DNA of 17,255 nucleotides from NCBI GenBank assembly GCA_964384625.1, contig CAYLNH010000147.1, positions 1-17,255 of the forward strand, given 5' to 3'. Below are positions 6,954-17,255 of this stretch, in pieces. Below the pieces are notes generated by a model, which searched no databases, was not told where the DNA came from, and saw only the letters and a program-made list of their open reading frames with translations. The translations under genes were made by a program, and so were the position numbers. Source of the DNA: CAYLNH01 sp964384625. Lineage in GTDB: Bacteria > Verrucomicrobiota > Lentisphaeria > JABSQK01. The number at the start of each line of letters is the position of its first letter. Position 1 is the stretch's first letter.

Positions 6954-8702
6954 ATGGCATTTGGAGCCAAACGAATCGCCGGTCTTGACGTCGGTCAGAC
7001 GGCCACGAAGGCCATCGTCCTGGAGAAGCAGGGCGGTTCGGCCCGGGTGGTCAAGTGTCTGTCGTTCCGGAATCGGGACGAGGGTCTGATGGACCAGACG
7101 GAGGTGGCGGACCATCTGTCGGTCTGGCTGCGCGAACAGGGGGTGGCCGACAACGACTTCGTCGTCGGTCTGCCGCAGTATATGGCGATGACGCAGTTGA
7201 CGGATTTTCCGCCGGTGAAAGGGGCGCAGCTTGACGATCTGGTGGCGTACGAGACCCAGCAGTTGGCGGGTTTGACGGATGAGGTGTTCATCCACGACCA
7301 CCAGGAGCTGCAGCCGTTTTTCCACTACGACAACCCGGTTCTGCTCGGCGTTTGCCGGGAAGCGATGATCGAGAACCGTCTGTCGGTCTTCACGAAATCG
7401 AATCTGAAGCTGGACCGCATGTGTCTGGACGGCCAGGCGCTGCTGGCGACCTATCTGGACCAGCGCCGCGAGGCGGCGGCCGCCGACGAACTGGTTCTGC
7501 TGCTGGACATCGGCGCGGAGAACACGACGATGGTTCTGGTGCTGGGCGACCAGGCGGTGTACTACAACAGCTTCCTGTTCGGCGGCGATTTTTTCACGGA
7601 ACAGCTGAGCCGTCATCTGGGCGTATCCGAGATCGAAGCGGAGAAGACGAAGTTCGGCAGCCGCCTGGACCCGGCGGACCCGCAGTCGCCGTTGACGGTG
7701 GCGGCGCAGACCTTCGTCATGGAGCTCGAGGCGGCGTTGGACAACTGGCGCAATCACGACCCGAAGTCCGAGCAACTGAAGATCGGCCAAATCCATCTGT
7801 CGGGCAGCGGCGGTTCGCTGGAGGGTTTTGACGAGTTTCTGCGGAACAACTACCACTGCGACGTGGCGCGTTTGTCGGTACCGGGCGTGACGGCGGCGGG
7901 CGAGGACCCGAACGGCTTCAACATCGTGTACGGCCTGGCCCTGATCGGCCTGCGGCCGGGCCGGTCGAAGGCCGCGTTGAACCTGCTGCCGGCAGAACAG
8001 CGGTGGGTAGCCTTGCGGCGCAAACGCATCGGCTATCTGTATGCGGCGCTGCTGATGCTGACGCTGCTGGGCGCGGCCTATCTGGTATTGACGTTTTTGA
8101 GTTTGCGCAAAGAGCGCGAGGAACTGGTGCGCCGCACGCGGCGGCTGGAGATGTGCGAGAAGATCATGCCGGGGCTGCTCGGTTCGAAGGAATCGATCGA
8201 CCACTACGACGTGATGCTGCAGCCGTTTGCGGCTCGCGGCAACCGCAATATGACGGTGGTGCGCGCGGTCGACCAGTTGAGCCAGACGAAGCAGAGCAAC
8301 AACTGGATCTACCTGCTGGCGGACTATCCGGCCTCGTACCACGGCAAGCAGGAGACATTCAAGCTGGTCAACGGCAACAACCGGGTGCCGTTCCCGCTGG
8401 GCGGCAATCCGATTTCCCGGACGCCGGCGATTCTCGCGAGCAGTGTCCAGCCCTGGGAGGCGATTGCGATTTCCGGATTCACCCCCAAGGAACGGGAGTT
8501 GAAAGACGTCCGGGAATCGATCCGCCTGTTGAACGATTCGAAATTGTTCACCGGAGTCGATGCCAATCCGCGCATGTCCCCGATGGACGCACAGCTGCGG
8601 AAGGAATGGCTGATGTTCCGGATGAAATGGTTCTCGCTGATCTGCCCGTTGGAGACGGTTGAGTTCAAACTGCCCGAGGCGACGAACGGGGGTGCCCGAT
8701 GA
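6954..8702 (+). CDS. PilM-PilN fusion (GspL-like inner-membrane platform protein)
   Basis: A 582-residue protein. Residues 1-335 are an actin-like ATPase-fold domain of PilM type, with phosphate-loop motifs DVGQT (from Asp12) and DIGAENT (from Asp185) and the adenosine motif SGSGGS (from 283). Residues 343-346 are NLLP, the hallmark of the PilN N-terminus. A membrane helix at about 359-385, a coiled-coil-like stretch and a periplasmic domain follow. Separate PilM and PilN are usual in type IV pili; one chain with both is the GspL architecture. It should link the ATPase to the periplasmic ring. AGGAGG at 6938-6943 precedes ATG by 10 nt. Its stop overlaps the next start (ATGA). Confidence 0.88.
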   Translation: MAFGAKRIAGLDVGQTATKAIVLEKQGGSARVVKCLSFRNRDEGLMDQTEVADHLSVWLREQGVADNDFVVGLPQYMAMTQLTDFPPVKGAQLDDLVAYETQQLAGLTDEVFIHDHQELQPFFHYDNPVLLGVCREAMIENRLSVFTKSNLKLDRMCLDGQALLATYLDQRREAAAADELVLLLDIGAENTTMVLVLGDQAVYYNSFLFGGDFFTEQLSRHLGVSEIEAEKTKFGSRLDPADPQSPLTVAAQTFVMELEAALDNWRNHDPKSEQLKIGQIHLSGSGGSLEGFDEFLRNNYHCDVARLSVPGVTAAGEDPNGFNIVYGLALIGLRPGRSKAALNLLPAEQRWVALRRKRIGYLYAALLMLTLLGAAYLVLTFLSLRKEREELVRRTRRLEMCEKIMPGLLGSKESIDHYDVMLQPFAARGNRNMTVVRAVDQLSQTKQSNNWIYLLADYPASYHGKQETFKLVNGNNRVPFPLGGNPISRTPAILASSVQPWEAIAISGFTPKERELKDVRESIRLLNDSKLFTGVDANPRMSPMDAQLRKEWLMFRMKWFSLICPLETVEFKLPEATNGGAR

Positions 8703-9658
8703 AGAAGATTGAAGCGCATAAGACCGTTGCGGCCGCGGCCCTGCTGGTGGTCGTTGTCTGCGTGGTCGTTTATGCCCTGGCACTGCTGCCGCAGATCCGG
8801 TCCAACCGCGAAATGCGGGAGCAGGCGGAGAAGAAGGAGAAGGAACTCAAGGAGCTCCTGGACCGCCGCTGGGAATTGGACCCCTCGTATCTGGGGCAAC
8901 TCGAGAAACAGTACGAATCCCATCGGCGGGCCAGTATGAAACGGCTCACCGATGTGCTGCAGAACGCCAACGACGAGTTCCGTCCCCTGATCGATGAACA
9001 CGGCACCGGCGATGTGAAAGTCTATGAGTGGCAGGCGGCCGTCAGCCTGATCGACTACCAGGAGAACTTCAACAATATGAAGAAGAACCTGGCGTATCAG
9101 GGCATTTACCTGAACGACAGCTATCTCGGGCTGTCCGAATCGACGTCGCTGCCGGACGACCAGATGCAGAACACCTACCGGCTGCTGGCGCAGATCTACG
9201 TGGTTGAACGGCTGGCGTTGCTGACGCGCAAGCACGGGTTGAAACTGGGCGACGGCGACTGGCGCCCGGCGAACGACGACGACTGGCGGCCGGATCCCCG
9301 GCGGCCGGTGGCGATGATCCGCGCGCTGCCGGTTCGCGCCTACACCATTGACAGCGGCGAGGAACCGTACCTCGAGGAGTTCCCGGTGGAGCTCAAGGTG
9401 CGGGGCCGCATCAACGATCTCTGTCGCTTCCTGGCGAACCTGACGGACAACGGCTACTTCCTGCCGTTGGAGCGGATCGTGATCAAAGCTGCCGGCGTCG
9501 ACGCCTTTTCGCGGCCCGGCTACCGCTATCTGACCAACGAGGACATCGAGGTCCGCCTGGTCTGCAGCGGCTTCCTGGTGCTGCGCGACATTGAGAAACT
9601 GAAGCAGCGCAAGGACAAGAAACTGGAAAAAGTTCAGACCTACAAGCGTGGGGCATAA
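8699..9658 (+). CDS. PilO/GspM-like periplasmic assembly protein (Amuc_1100-like)
   Basis: A 319-residue protein with a short cytoplasmic start, one membrane helix (about 10-31), a charged coiled coil (about 35-80), a helical middle region, and a ferredoxin-like domain near 228-300 (FPVELKVRGRINDLCRFLAN). This layout is that of PilO/GspM, which dimerises with PilN/GspL. Length and gene position next to the PilM-like gene resemble Amuc_1100 of Akkermansia; that comparison is from memory of architecture, not an alignment. It overlaps the preceding gene by 4 bp. Sequence conservation in this family is low, so the call rests on context and topology. Confidence 0.75.
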   Translation: MKKIEAHKTVAAAALLVVVVCVVVYALALLPQIRSNREMREQAEKKEKELKELLDRRWELDPSYLGQLEKQYESHRRASMKRLTDVLQNANDEFRPLIDEHGTGDVKVYEWQAAVSLIDYQENFNNMKKNLAYQGIYLNDSYLGLSESTSLPDDQMQNTYRLLAQIYVVERLALLTRKHGLKLGDGDWRPANDDDWRPDPRRPVAMIRALPVRAYTIDSGEEPYLEEFPVELKVRGRINDLCRFLANLTDNGYFLPLERIVIKAAGVDAFSRPGYRYLTNEDIEVRLVCSGFLVLRDIEKLKQRKDKKLEKVQTYKRGA

Positions 9659-9660
9659 CG

Positions 9661-10563
9661 ATGAAACGTGCACTGACTCGAATCGGCGTCATCCTGAAAG
9701 ACGAATGGGAGAAGGCGGTGCTGCTGGTGATGCTGCTGGTGGCTCTCGGCGGGTTGACCGGCGGCCTGACGAAGTTTTCGGCCCTCTTCAAGAAACGGCC
9801 GAACCCGCCGGCGCCGAAGGTGCGGGTCGACGCCGCCTTCGGCGAGGGCGCCTTTGCCTTTTTGGACAGTTCGAACGGCGCCGAGATCGCCAAGGACCAT
9901 GTGTTCGTGGTCCGGCCGCCGCGGTACTGGCGGCCGCCGCGGCCGACGCAGCCGAAGCCGAAACCGATCATCATCCCGAACAAGATCACGCCGGTGGTCA
10001 AGCCCAAACCGAAGGTCAAGCCCAAACCGGTGATCAAGCCCGTGGCGCCGAAACCGCCGCCGCCGCCGCCCATCCGGCACTTCCTGATCTACCGCGGCTT
10101 TTACAGTCGGGAGAAGGGCACCCAGATGGCATATGTGACCGAGGAGAACATCCACGGCAACAGCAAGCTGCGCAGCGGCGTGCACTTCCTCAAGGCCGGC
10201 AGCGAGATCGGCAAGTACAAGGTTGTTTCCTTTGATCAGGACATGGTCTTGCTGAAGGACCAGAGCGGCCGGACGGTGGAGTTGTTTGTCGGCGATCGCT
10301 TTCAGCATGCAGTGACGACCAATCCGTCTCCGGCGCAACTGCAGAAGTTCGGCGCCGGCAGGAAGGGCGGCGGCGCCGCCCCGCGCCGGAAGAAAGGCGG
10401 CGGCACGAGCAAGAAAGGCGGGGTGACGATGGACGACCTGAAAAAACTCGGCATCACCGAAGACACCCTCAAGAAACACGGGGTGAACCCGGACAAAGTC
10501 AAGCGCGGCGAGTACAGCATCAAGGACATGCTGAAGATGCGCCGCGAGCTGTTGGGGGACTGA
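9661..10563 (+). CDS. PilP/GspC-like protein, paralogue 1
   Basis: A 300-residue bitopic protein: cytoplasmic start, membrane helix at about 20-38, an extended Pro/Lys-rich linker (about 98-137, many KPKP steps) that could span the periplasm, a compact beta domain at about 140-217 (FLIYRGFYSREKG... ending VELFVGDRF) resembling the HR/PilP fold, and a Gly/Lys-rich then helical tail (218-300). GspC and PilP connect the inner-membrane platform to the secretin N-domains. It starts 2 nt after the previous stop. Both its N-terminus (RIGVILKDEWEKAV) and its beta domain match the next gene, so the two are tandem paralogues. The long basic tail is unlike standard PilP. Confidence 0.7.
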   Translation: MKRALTRIGVILKDEWEKAVLLVMLLVALGGLTGGLTKFSALFKKRPNPPAPKVRVDAAFGEGAFAFLDSSNGAEIAKDHVFVVRPPRYWRPPRPTQPKPKPIIIPNKITPVVKPKPKVKPKPVIKPVAPKPPPPPPIRHFLIYRGFYSREKGTQMAYVTEENIHGNSKLRSGVHFLKAGSEIGKYKVVSFDQDMVLLKDQSGRTVELFVGDRFQHAVTTNPSPAQLQKFGAGRKGGGAAPRRKKGGGTSKKGGVTMDDLKKLGITEDTLKKHGVNPDKVKRGEYSIKDMLKMRRELLGD

Positions 10564-10564
10564 A

Positions 10565-11175
10565 ATGCGGCGGATGCAGCGCAGGCTGGCGATATTGGTG
10601 CAGCGGGAATGGGAACGTCTGGTGTTTGCCGCGGTAGCTTTGGCTTTTGCGTTGGTCTTGCTGCCATCGTTGATCCGGGCATTGCGCCCGGCGCCGCGCG
10701 ACTCTGCGCGCCGTGTACGTTCGCGTTCACAGGCGCCAGGCGCTGCAATGGCGCAGCTCTCCGTCGTCAATGCTCGCGGTCTGTTCGGACCGGACCGTCC
10801 GCCGCCAGGTCGGGACCTTGGTCCTGAGGATGGCTCTGGTTCCGCCGGCGCCGGCCCTGATGATGGCAGCGTCTCTGATGACGACTCCGGTTCAAGCAAT
10901 GGCGGTCCTGACGAGATTCCCACCGGCGGCAATGATCTGCGGCGCCCTGATCCTGTGCGGCTCTTCTACAATGGCTTTATCAAGACCACGGTCGGCGCCG
11001 AAAGCGCGTTCATCACGGTCCGCGTCGGCCGCGCGGTGGAGGGGATGATCCGCCTGCGGCAAGAGGAAAATCTGCGCGGCTGGCGTATAGTTGCATTTGA
11101 CGGCAGCCACGTTGTCCTGGTAAACGGGGCAAACCGCAAGATCCGGATCAGCAAAGGAGAGGAAATCCGGCTGCC

Positions 11176-11179
<4 letters not shown>
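10565..11179 (+). CDS. PilP/GspC-like protein, paralogue 2
   Basis: A 204-residue bitopic protein. The N-terminus RLAILVQREWERLV parallels the preceding gene. A membrane helix lies at about 18-38. A Gly/Asp/Ser-rich flexible linker (about 75-125) replaces the Pro/Lys linker of paralogue 1. A C-terminal beta domain at about 130-204 (RLFYNGFI... ending RISKGEEIRLP) aligns by pattern with the beta domain of paralogue 1. It probably also bridges platform and secretin, perhaps at a different position or in a heteromer. It starts 1 nt after the preceding stop and overlaps the ATPase gene. Confidence 0.68.
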
Positions 11180-12947
<1,768 letters not shown>

Positions 12948-12951
<4 letters not shown>

Positions 12952-15197
12952 AGTACGCCATGCTGATGCCCCGGATTCCGATGTGTGCTCACCTGCTGCT
13001 GTTGCTCTGCTGCCTGCCGGCGCTGCCCGTGCGGGCCCGGCTGCAGAGCCCTCGGTGGCGCCATCCCAAATCCGACGTTCGTCTCCACGTCCTGCCCGTC
13101 GGCGCGACGCCGCATACGCTGCGGGTCGACCTGCCGGACGCCTTCCATGCCTACCGCGACGTCGATGCCTTCGATCCGTCGGGCGTTCGGATTCCGTATC
13201 GCCCGGTGCAGGTTGGCGGCCGTCTGCTCGCGGTGGAGTTATCGTTGGATGCGGACGTTCTGCGGCGGGCGAACACCTGGAGCGGGGTTGCGGGCGCCTG
13301 CCGGGTCTACCTGTTTCAGCAGCAGCAGCAGCATCGGCCGCTGCCGTTTCCGGCGGCGCCGGTGTTCTGCCGGCAGTCGTTGGACAAGGTGATTGCGCGT
13401 CCCGGGACGGCGCAGGAGTACCTGCAATACCAGCGGAACCGGCCGACGTTGCAGGTTTACGGCGAGCTGTCCGAGTTTCCGAAGACCAACCTGCACGTGG
13501 CGCTTGCCGGCAAGCCGAAGAAGAAGAACAAGCAGAAAGTCCGGCTGCAGTGCAGCGCGTTGCTGCATGCCGACCGGCGGCAGACGGTGGAGTTTTCGGT
13601 CGCCGGCGAGAACTGCGGGCCGTGGTACCTGGTAATCGACGGCCGGCCGGTATTCAGTTGGGGTCGGTTTCGCCGGCGCCGCGGTCGGGTCATGTCGCCG
13701 CCGGTCCGGCTGCAGCCGGGGCTCGCCCGGCTGGATTTCTATACGATCCTGTCGCCGTCGGAGGCCATGCCGCAACTGGTCTGGCGCGAGGCCGGCGGCG
13801 ACCGCGCGTTCAAGGCGCTCCCCGTCGACCGTCTGTTCACGCCGCGTCCGGCGATGGGCCTTTGCCTGGAACGCCGGCGCGACCTGGCTTCGCCCGGGGC
13901 GAGGGTGCAGTTGACCCAGGCCTTCGCCTGTCGCGATACCGGCGTCCGGATCGGCGTGGCGCGGGTGACCGACCTGAGCCGGCAGTGGTTTCAACGGCCG
14001 CTGCTGAAACGCCGTTATCGATTCAACGCTTCGCCGTTCGCGGACATTGCCGGTGAGACGACTCTCTTTTTGGCGCGGCGCGTCAACCATCTGGAACTCC
14101 GGATTGCGGACGGCCTGGGCGAGGCCCGCAGTGTCAAGCTGCCGTTGCGTTTTGACTGGTCGGTGGCCCGCGATTGCCGGAATCGGCTGCGGCTGCAGGG
14201 CTTGCCGTTGTTCGAACCTGCCGGGGACCCCCTGCTGCTCCGCTACCGCGTCACCCCGGATCCCGGCATCCGCCGGTTGCTGCTCGACCATGCCGACATT
14301 GTTCTCCGGCAGGTCGACGGCGACGGTGCGGCCGAGACGCGCACGGTTCGTCTGCCGGAGTCGCCGTTCAAACGCCGGCTCCAGGTCGAGCCCGCCGCCG
14401 GCACTGTCAAGCTGAGTCTGGCGCTGCAGCTGGCGGACGCGCCGGTTGCCGCCGTCCAGCAGATCTATCGTGTCGGGCCGGGCGACGGTCTGCGTTTCAA
14501 GCCGGGGGGCGACCAGCTGCGGTATGCCGACGGCTTTGCCGTGCTGCGGCGCCCGCGGCGGGCATCGAATCCCGCGCGCTGGATGCCGGCGCGGATCAGG
14601 GGGCGGCTGGTGCTGGTTGATGATTTCGTCGCGACGACGCGGCATGCCACCGACGACTTCCCGTTGGCGGACTGGCCCTGGCAGCAGGCGGGCAACCAAT
14701 TGGAGCTCAAGCACGTGCCGCTGGGCGGTACGTCGCTGTCGGCGACGCGGCCGCGGCTGCGCAAGTTCATCGCGCTGCAGCAGGCCCTGGCCGACGAGCC
14801 GGGCGCCGTGGTTTTCGCGGTGGGCGACGGGGACCTGGCCGGCGGCATGGACCGGCGCGATTTCCACAGTCAGCTGCTGTTTCTGGTCGAGGCCTGTCGC
14901 CGTCGCGGCGTGCCGATTATCCTGGTTACCCTGCCGTTGACGAAACGCCTTCCGGCCGACCGCGTGCGGGAGTGCGCGCTGGACACCAAGGAATTGGCCC
15001 GCCATTACGGTTTGCCGGTGGTCGATCTTTATTCGATCACCGTGCGTCACGGCGAAGTCAGCCGCTACTGGCAGATCCCCGGGGCGGCAACCGTGACGTC
15101 GGCAACCATGAATGCCGCCGGCCGCAAGTGGTTCTGCCGGGCCGTGCAGGAGGTCCTTGACCGGCTGGCCGAGTCGACCGGGGAGGGCGGCAGATGA
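12948..15197 (+). CDS. Large exported protein with a degenerate C-terminal SGNH-hydrolase-like domain
   Basis: A 749-residue protein with a hydrophobic signal segment (about 10-28) ending VRARL, so probably exported. Residues 30-530 are beta-rich and not assigned to a family; a run of five Gln lies near 123-128. From about 550 the order of elements matches SGNH/GDSL hydrolases: LVLVDDF at the nucleophile block, LGGTS at block II, GDGD (626-629) at block III, a helix and strand GVPIILVTLP, VVDLYS, then TSATMNAAGRKW at block V. The nucleophile Ser, block III Asn and block V Asp/His all appear replaced, so it may bind glycan without hydrolysing it. GTG 12948 overlaps the ATPase stop; ATG 12960 is an alternative. 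It is coupled to the GT2 gene. Confidence 0.6.
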
Positions 15198-16636
15198 TCT
15201 CGCCGGCGGTGAAACGCGATGCCAATGTGTTCCTCGGCCCGCGCGGCTTTGAGCAGGCGGACTTCGTCATGAGTACCTGGCAGAAGTCCGTCGCCGCTGT
15301 CGTTATCCTGGTGATTGTCGGGTTGTTTGCCGTCGGACTGTGGCGCGAGACGCTGATTCGGTTGAATGCCGTCTTCGCCGTCTTTTTCCTGTTGTCGACG
15401 TTCTACCGGGTGACGCTGATCGACACCGCGCTGAAGCGCCACAACGAGATCACCGTGACCGGCGTTATCCCCGAGCCGCGCGGTGGTTGGCCGCACTACG
15501 TGGTGCAGGTGCCGCTCTATCAGGAGCCCCACGCCGTGCCGGAACTGACGGCCGCGTTGCGACGCCTGGATTATCCGTCGGACCGGCTCACCGTCCAGTT
15601 GCTGGTGGAGGCCGACGACGCCGACACCCGGCGCGCCATTGACCGGCTGGACCTGGCGGCGCCTTTCACGATCGTCGAGATTCCGGTGACCTACCCGCGA
15701 ACCAAGCCCAAAGCCTGCAATGTCGGTTTGGCCCAGGCGCAGGGGGACTACCTGGTGATCTACGACGCCGAAGACCGGCCGGAGCCGGATCAGTTGAAGA
15801 AGGCCGTAACGGCGTTCGGCCTCTGCGAGGACAATGTTGTCTGCATCCAGGCCAAACTCAACTTCTACAATACGACACGCAACCTGATCACCCGCTGTTT
15901 CGCGGCGGAGTACGCACTGTGGTTCGATTTGTGTCTGCCGGGCCTGGACGCCCTGCGCGCGCCGATCCCGCTGGGCGGCACCTCCAATCATTTCCGGCTC
16001 GCCGTCCTGAAACAACTCAAAGGCTGGGATGAATTCAACGTCACCGAAGATTGCGACCTGGGGCTGCGTCTGTTCCAGGCGGGCTACCAGACCCGGATTC
16101 TGGATTCAACCACCTGGGAGGAGGCCTGCCCCAAGCCCGGGCCGTGGTTCCGGCAGCGGTCGCGCTGGGTGAAGGGCTATGTGCAGACTTATTTTGTGCA
16201 CACCCGCAGCATGTGGCAGTTGACCCGGCGGTTGGGGATCCTCAACAGTCTGCACTTCCATCTGTTGATCGGCGGTTCGGTTCTGGCGCAATTGCTGGCG
16301 CCGCTGTACTGGCTGCTGGTGACCGCCTGGATTGTCCTCAGCCTCTGCGGCGGCACCATGGACTCGGGCCTGGCGGGTGAGGGCAGCCGTCTGATCAGCT
16401 CGAATTTCCCCCTGCCGATCTTTGTCATGGCGGCGCTCTGTCTGTTTCTCGGGAATTTTTTCATGGTGTACGCCTGTGCGGTTGCGTCCACCCAGCGGCG
16501 CTTCGAGTATCTGATCAAGTACACGCCGCTGATGATCGTGTACTGGTTCTGGATGAGCCTGGCCGCCTGGAAAGGGACGCTGCAGTTGTTCTGGAAGCCG
16601 CATTACTGGGAGAAGACGCAGCACCGGGAGTTGTGA
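15194..16636 (+). CDS. Membrane GT2 glycosyltransferase (XagB-like / processive synthase type)
   Basis: A 480-residue protein. Two membrane helices (about 30-75) precede a GT2 domain: VPLYQE, LVEADDADT, PRTKPKACN, DAED (191-194, the metal-binding D-x-D site), GGTSNHFR, TED (284-286, catalytic base) and QRSRW (321-325, acceptor-binding signature of processive synthases). At least three C-terminal membrane segments (about 355-460) follow. The phrase order closely resembles the bacterial GT2 group annotated XagB. It should use a nucleotide-sugar in the cytoplasm and may translocate a polysaccharide; product unknown. It overlaps the SGNH-like gene by 4 bp (ATGA). No cellulose-type PilZ or partner subunit is in the window. 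Confidence 0.88.
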   Translation: MISPAVKRDANVFLGPRGFEQADFVMSTWQKSVAAVVILVIVGLFAVGLWRETLIRLNAVFAVFFLLSTFYRVTLIDTALKRHNEITVTGVIPEPRGGWPHYVVQVPLYQEPHAVPELTAALRRLDYPSDRLTVQLLVEADDADTRRAIDRLDLAAPFTIVEIPVTYPRTKPKACNVGLAQAQGDYLVIYDAEDRPEPDQLKKAVTAFGLCEDNVVCIQAKLNFYNTTRNLITRCFAAEYALWFDLCLPGLDALRAPIPLGGTSNHFRLAVLKQLKGWDEFNVTEDCDLGLRLFQAGYQTRILDSTTWEEACPKPGPWFRQRSRWVKGYVQTYFVHTRSMWQLTRRLGILNSLHFHLLIGGSVLAQLLAPLYWLLVTAWIVLSLCGGTMDSGLAGEGSRLISSNFPLPIFVMAALCLFLGNFFMVYACAVASTQRRFEYLIKYTPLMIVYWFWMSLAAWKGTLQLFWKPHYWEKTQHREL

Positions 16637-16655
16637 ACTCCGCGGGGGGCGGGAT

Positions 16656-16674
16656 ACCGGCAATCGCAGCCGGT
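16656..16674 (+). terminator. Weak terminator-like hairpin after the operon
   Basis: ACCGGC (16656-16661) pairs with GCCGGT (16669-16674) around a 7-nt loop, 20 bp after the GT2 stop. No T-run follows, so intrinsic termination is doubtful. Confidence 0.3.
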
Positions 16675-16711
16675 TGCGACGGCGCAGCAGAAAGCGATGA
16701 TTTCTACGGGC

Positions 16712-17028
16712 TACCGCGGAATGGCGCTGAATTAAGACGTGTTTGGGACGTTTGGCCGCCGCTCCTGAGTTCGGCGCGAAGCGCCTCCGTGTATACGAGT
16801 ACCGGCTTCAGCCGGAAGCTCGCAGGAGGCTTTAGCCGACGTTTGGCGAAGGGTTGACAGCGCCAACAGCAGCACCGAACAACGTCGCGTCCGGGGCGGC
16901 GAAGGGCTGCCAGCCACAGGCTGGTCCCCCTGGGCGGAAGCTCGCCTTCCACTTCCGGCTGAAGCCGGGACCCAAACACGGAAAAGACATTGCCTGTCCC
17001 AAGATCATCTCAGCGCCATTCCGCGCTA
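16712..17028. repeat. Inverted-repeat-bounded noncoding element (MITE-like candidate)
   Basis: The outer arms 16712-16730 and 17010-17028 are inverted copies matching at 18 of 19 positions (core GCGGAATGGCGCTGA). Nested inside, CGTGTTTGGG (16738-16747) pairs perfectly with CCCAAACACG (16971-16980). Small stems CCGGCT-TC-AGCCGG (16802-16815) and CCGGCT-GA-AGCCGG (16955-16968) sit symmetrically within. GCTAC occurs close to each outer end (16710-16714 and 17025-17029) and may be a target duplication, though it overlaps the left arm. No transposase is encoded. The stretch 16637-17255 shows no supported gene. Confidence 0.55.
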
Positions 17029-17061
17029 CAGCGTTTTAAGCCATTCTGTAGCCGCCACTCC

Positions 17062-17150
17062 TCACGCTGAAGGCGTGATAGTCTTGAGCCTGGGGTTGGC
17101 GAAGCCTACCCCAGGATGGGGGGAGATACGGTTCAACGCTGAAGGCGTTG
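17062..17150. repeat. Cluster of three short hairpins at the right end
   Basis: TCACGC/GCGTGA (17062-17078) and CAACGC/GCGTTG (17134-17150) share the loop TGAAG while their stems differ in a pairing-preserving way. Between them CCTGGGGT (17089-17096) pairs with ACCCCAGG (17108-17115), with an inner GGC-GAA-GCC. The strong middle stem could act as a transcription barrier; no T-run follows. Confidence 0.5.
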
Positions 17151-17255
17151 TAGTAGGCCCTGCCGTGTCAGCGGCTATAGTTTTTGGAGAAAGCGCCGAT
17201 CCCGGGTCGCTCGTCGGCCCGGTGAATGAGTTCATCAGGGAAGGAGACGGCCCCA

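Noticed and set aside
13316..13335. CAG run as a functional repeat
   Set aside because: It encodes only five Gln in frame in a GC-rich gene, which is short enough to be chance.
17222..17255. Start of a further gene at the right edge (GTG or ATG frames open to the end, or AAGGAG at about 17240-17246 as a ribosome site for a start just outside)
   Set aside because: Only about 30 bases are visible, and no codon pattern or protein similarity can be judged.

Overview
The window comes from a GC-rich bacterium, most likely of the PVC superphylum and perhaps Lentisphaerota. The grounds are indirect: a pseudopilin with an FTLIEMLVVI-type start, a BlaI/M56 regulatory pair with an unusual sensor domain, and a secretin/PilM-N/PilO-like block resembling the Akkermansia Amuc_1098-1102 locus. 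No rRNA or other marker fixes the taxonomy. All supported genes are on the + strand.

Layout. (1) 1-1860 is a repeat-rich island. Units of 125 bp built almost entirely of hairpins (about three at 1-380, two at 1358-1633, one diverged at 1643-1760) surround one gene at 642-1355. That gene encodes a bacterial relative of the eukaryotic translation-initiation assembly factor CDC123 (D123-clade ATP-grasp). A 276-bp stretch left of the gene recurs nearly perfectly right of it, at a fixed offset of 1253 bp. (2) 1942-4237 holds a BlaI/MecI-type repressor, with a matching operator upstream, and a translationally coupled BlaR1-like M56 metallopeptidase. The sensor half of the peptidase looks like a beta-sandwich rather than a penicillin-binding domain. 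(3) 4257-16636 is one tightly packed operon: pseudopilin, lipoprotein secretin, PilM-PilN fusion (the GspL architecture), PilO/GspM-like protein, two tandem PilP/GspC-like paralogues, GspE/PilB ATPase, a large exported protein ending in a degenerate SGNH-hydrolase fold, and a membrane GT2 glycosyltransferase. (4) 16637-17255 has no gene I can support. It contains small hairpins and a 317-bp inverted-repeat-bounded segment.

Working model (inference): the operon encodes a type II secretion / type IV pilus-like envelope machine. The ATPase drives pseudopilin polymerisation, the GspL/M/C-like proteins link the ATPase to the secretin, and the secretin opens the outer membrane. The coupled GT2 and SGNH-like genes suggest that the machine works with a surface or secreted glycan. 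The M56/BlaI pair next door could sense an extracytoplasmic ligand, but only autoregulation is supported by a visible operator. The platform protein (GspF/PilC) and prepilin peptidase are not in the window and must lie elsewhere.
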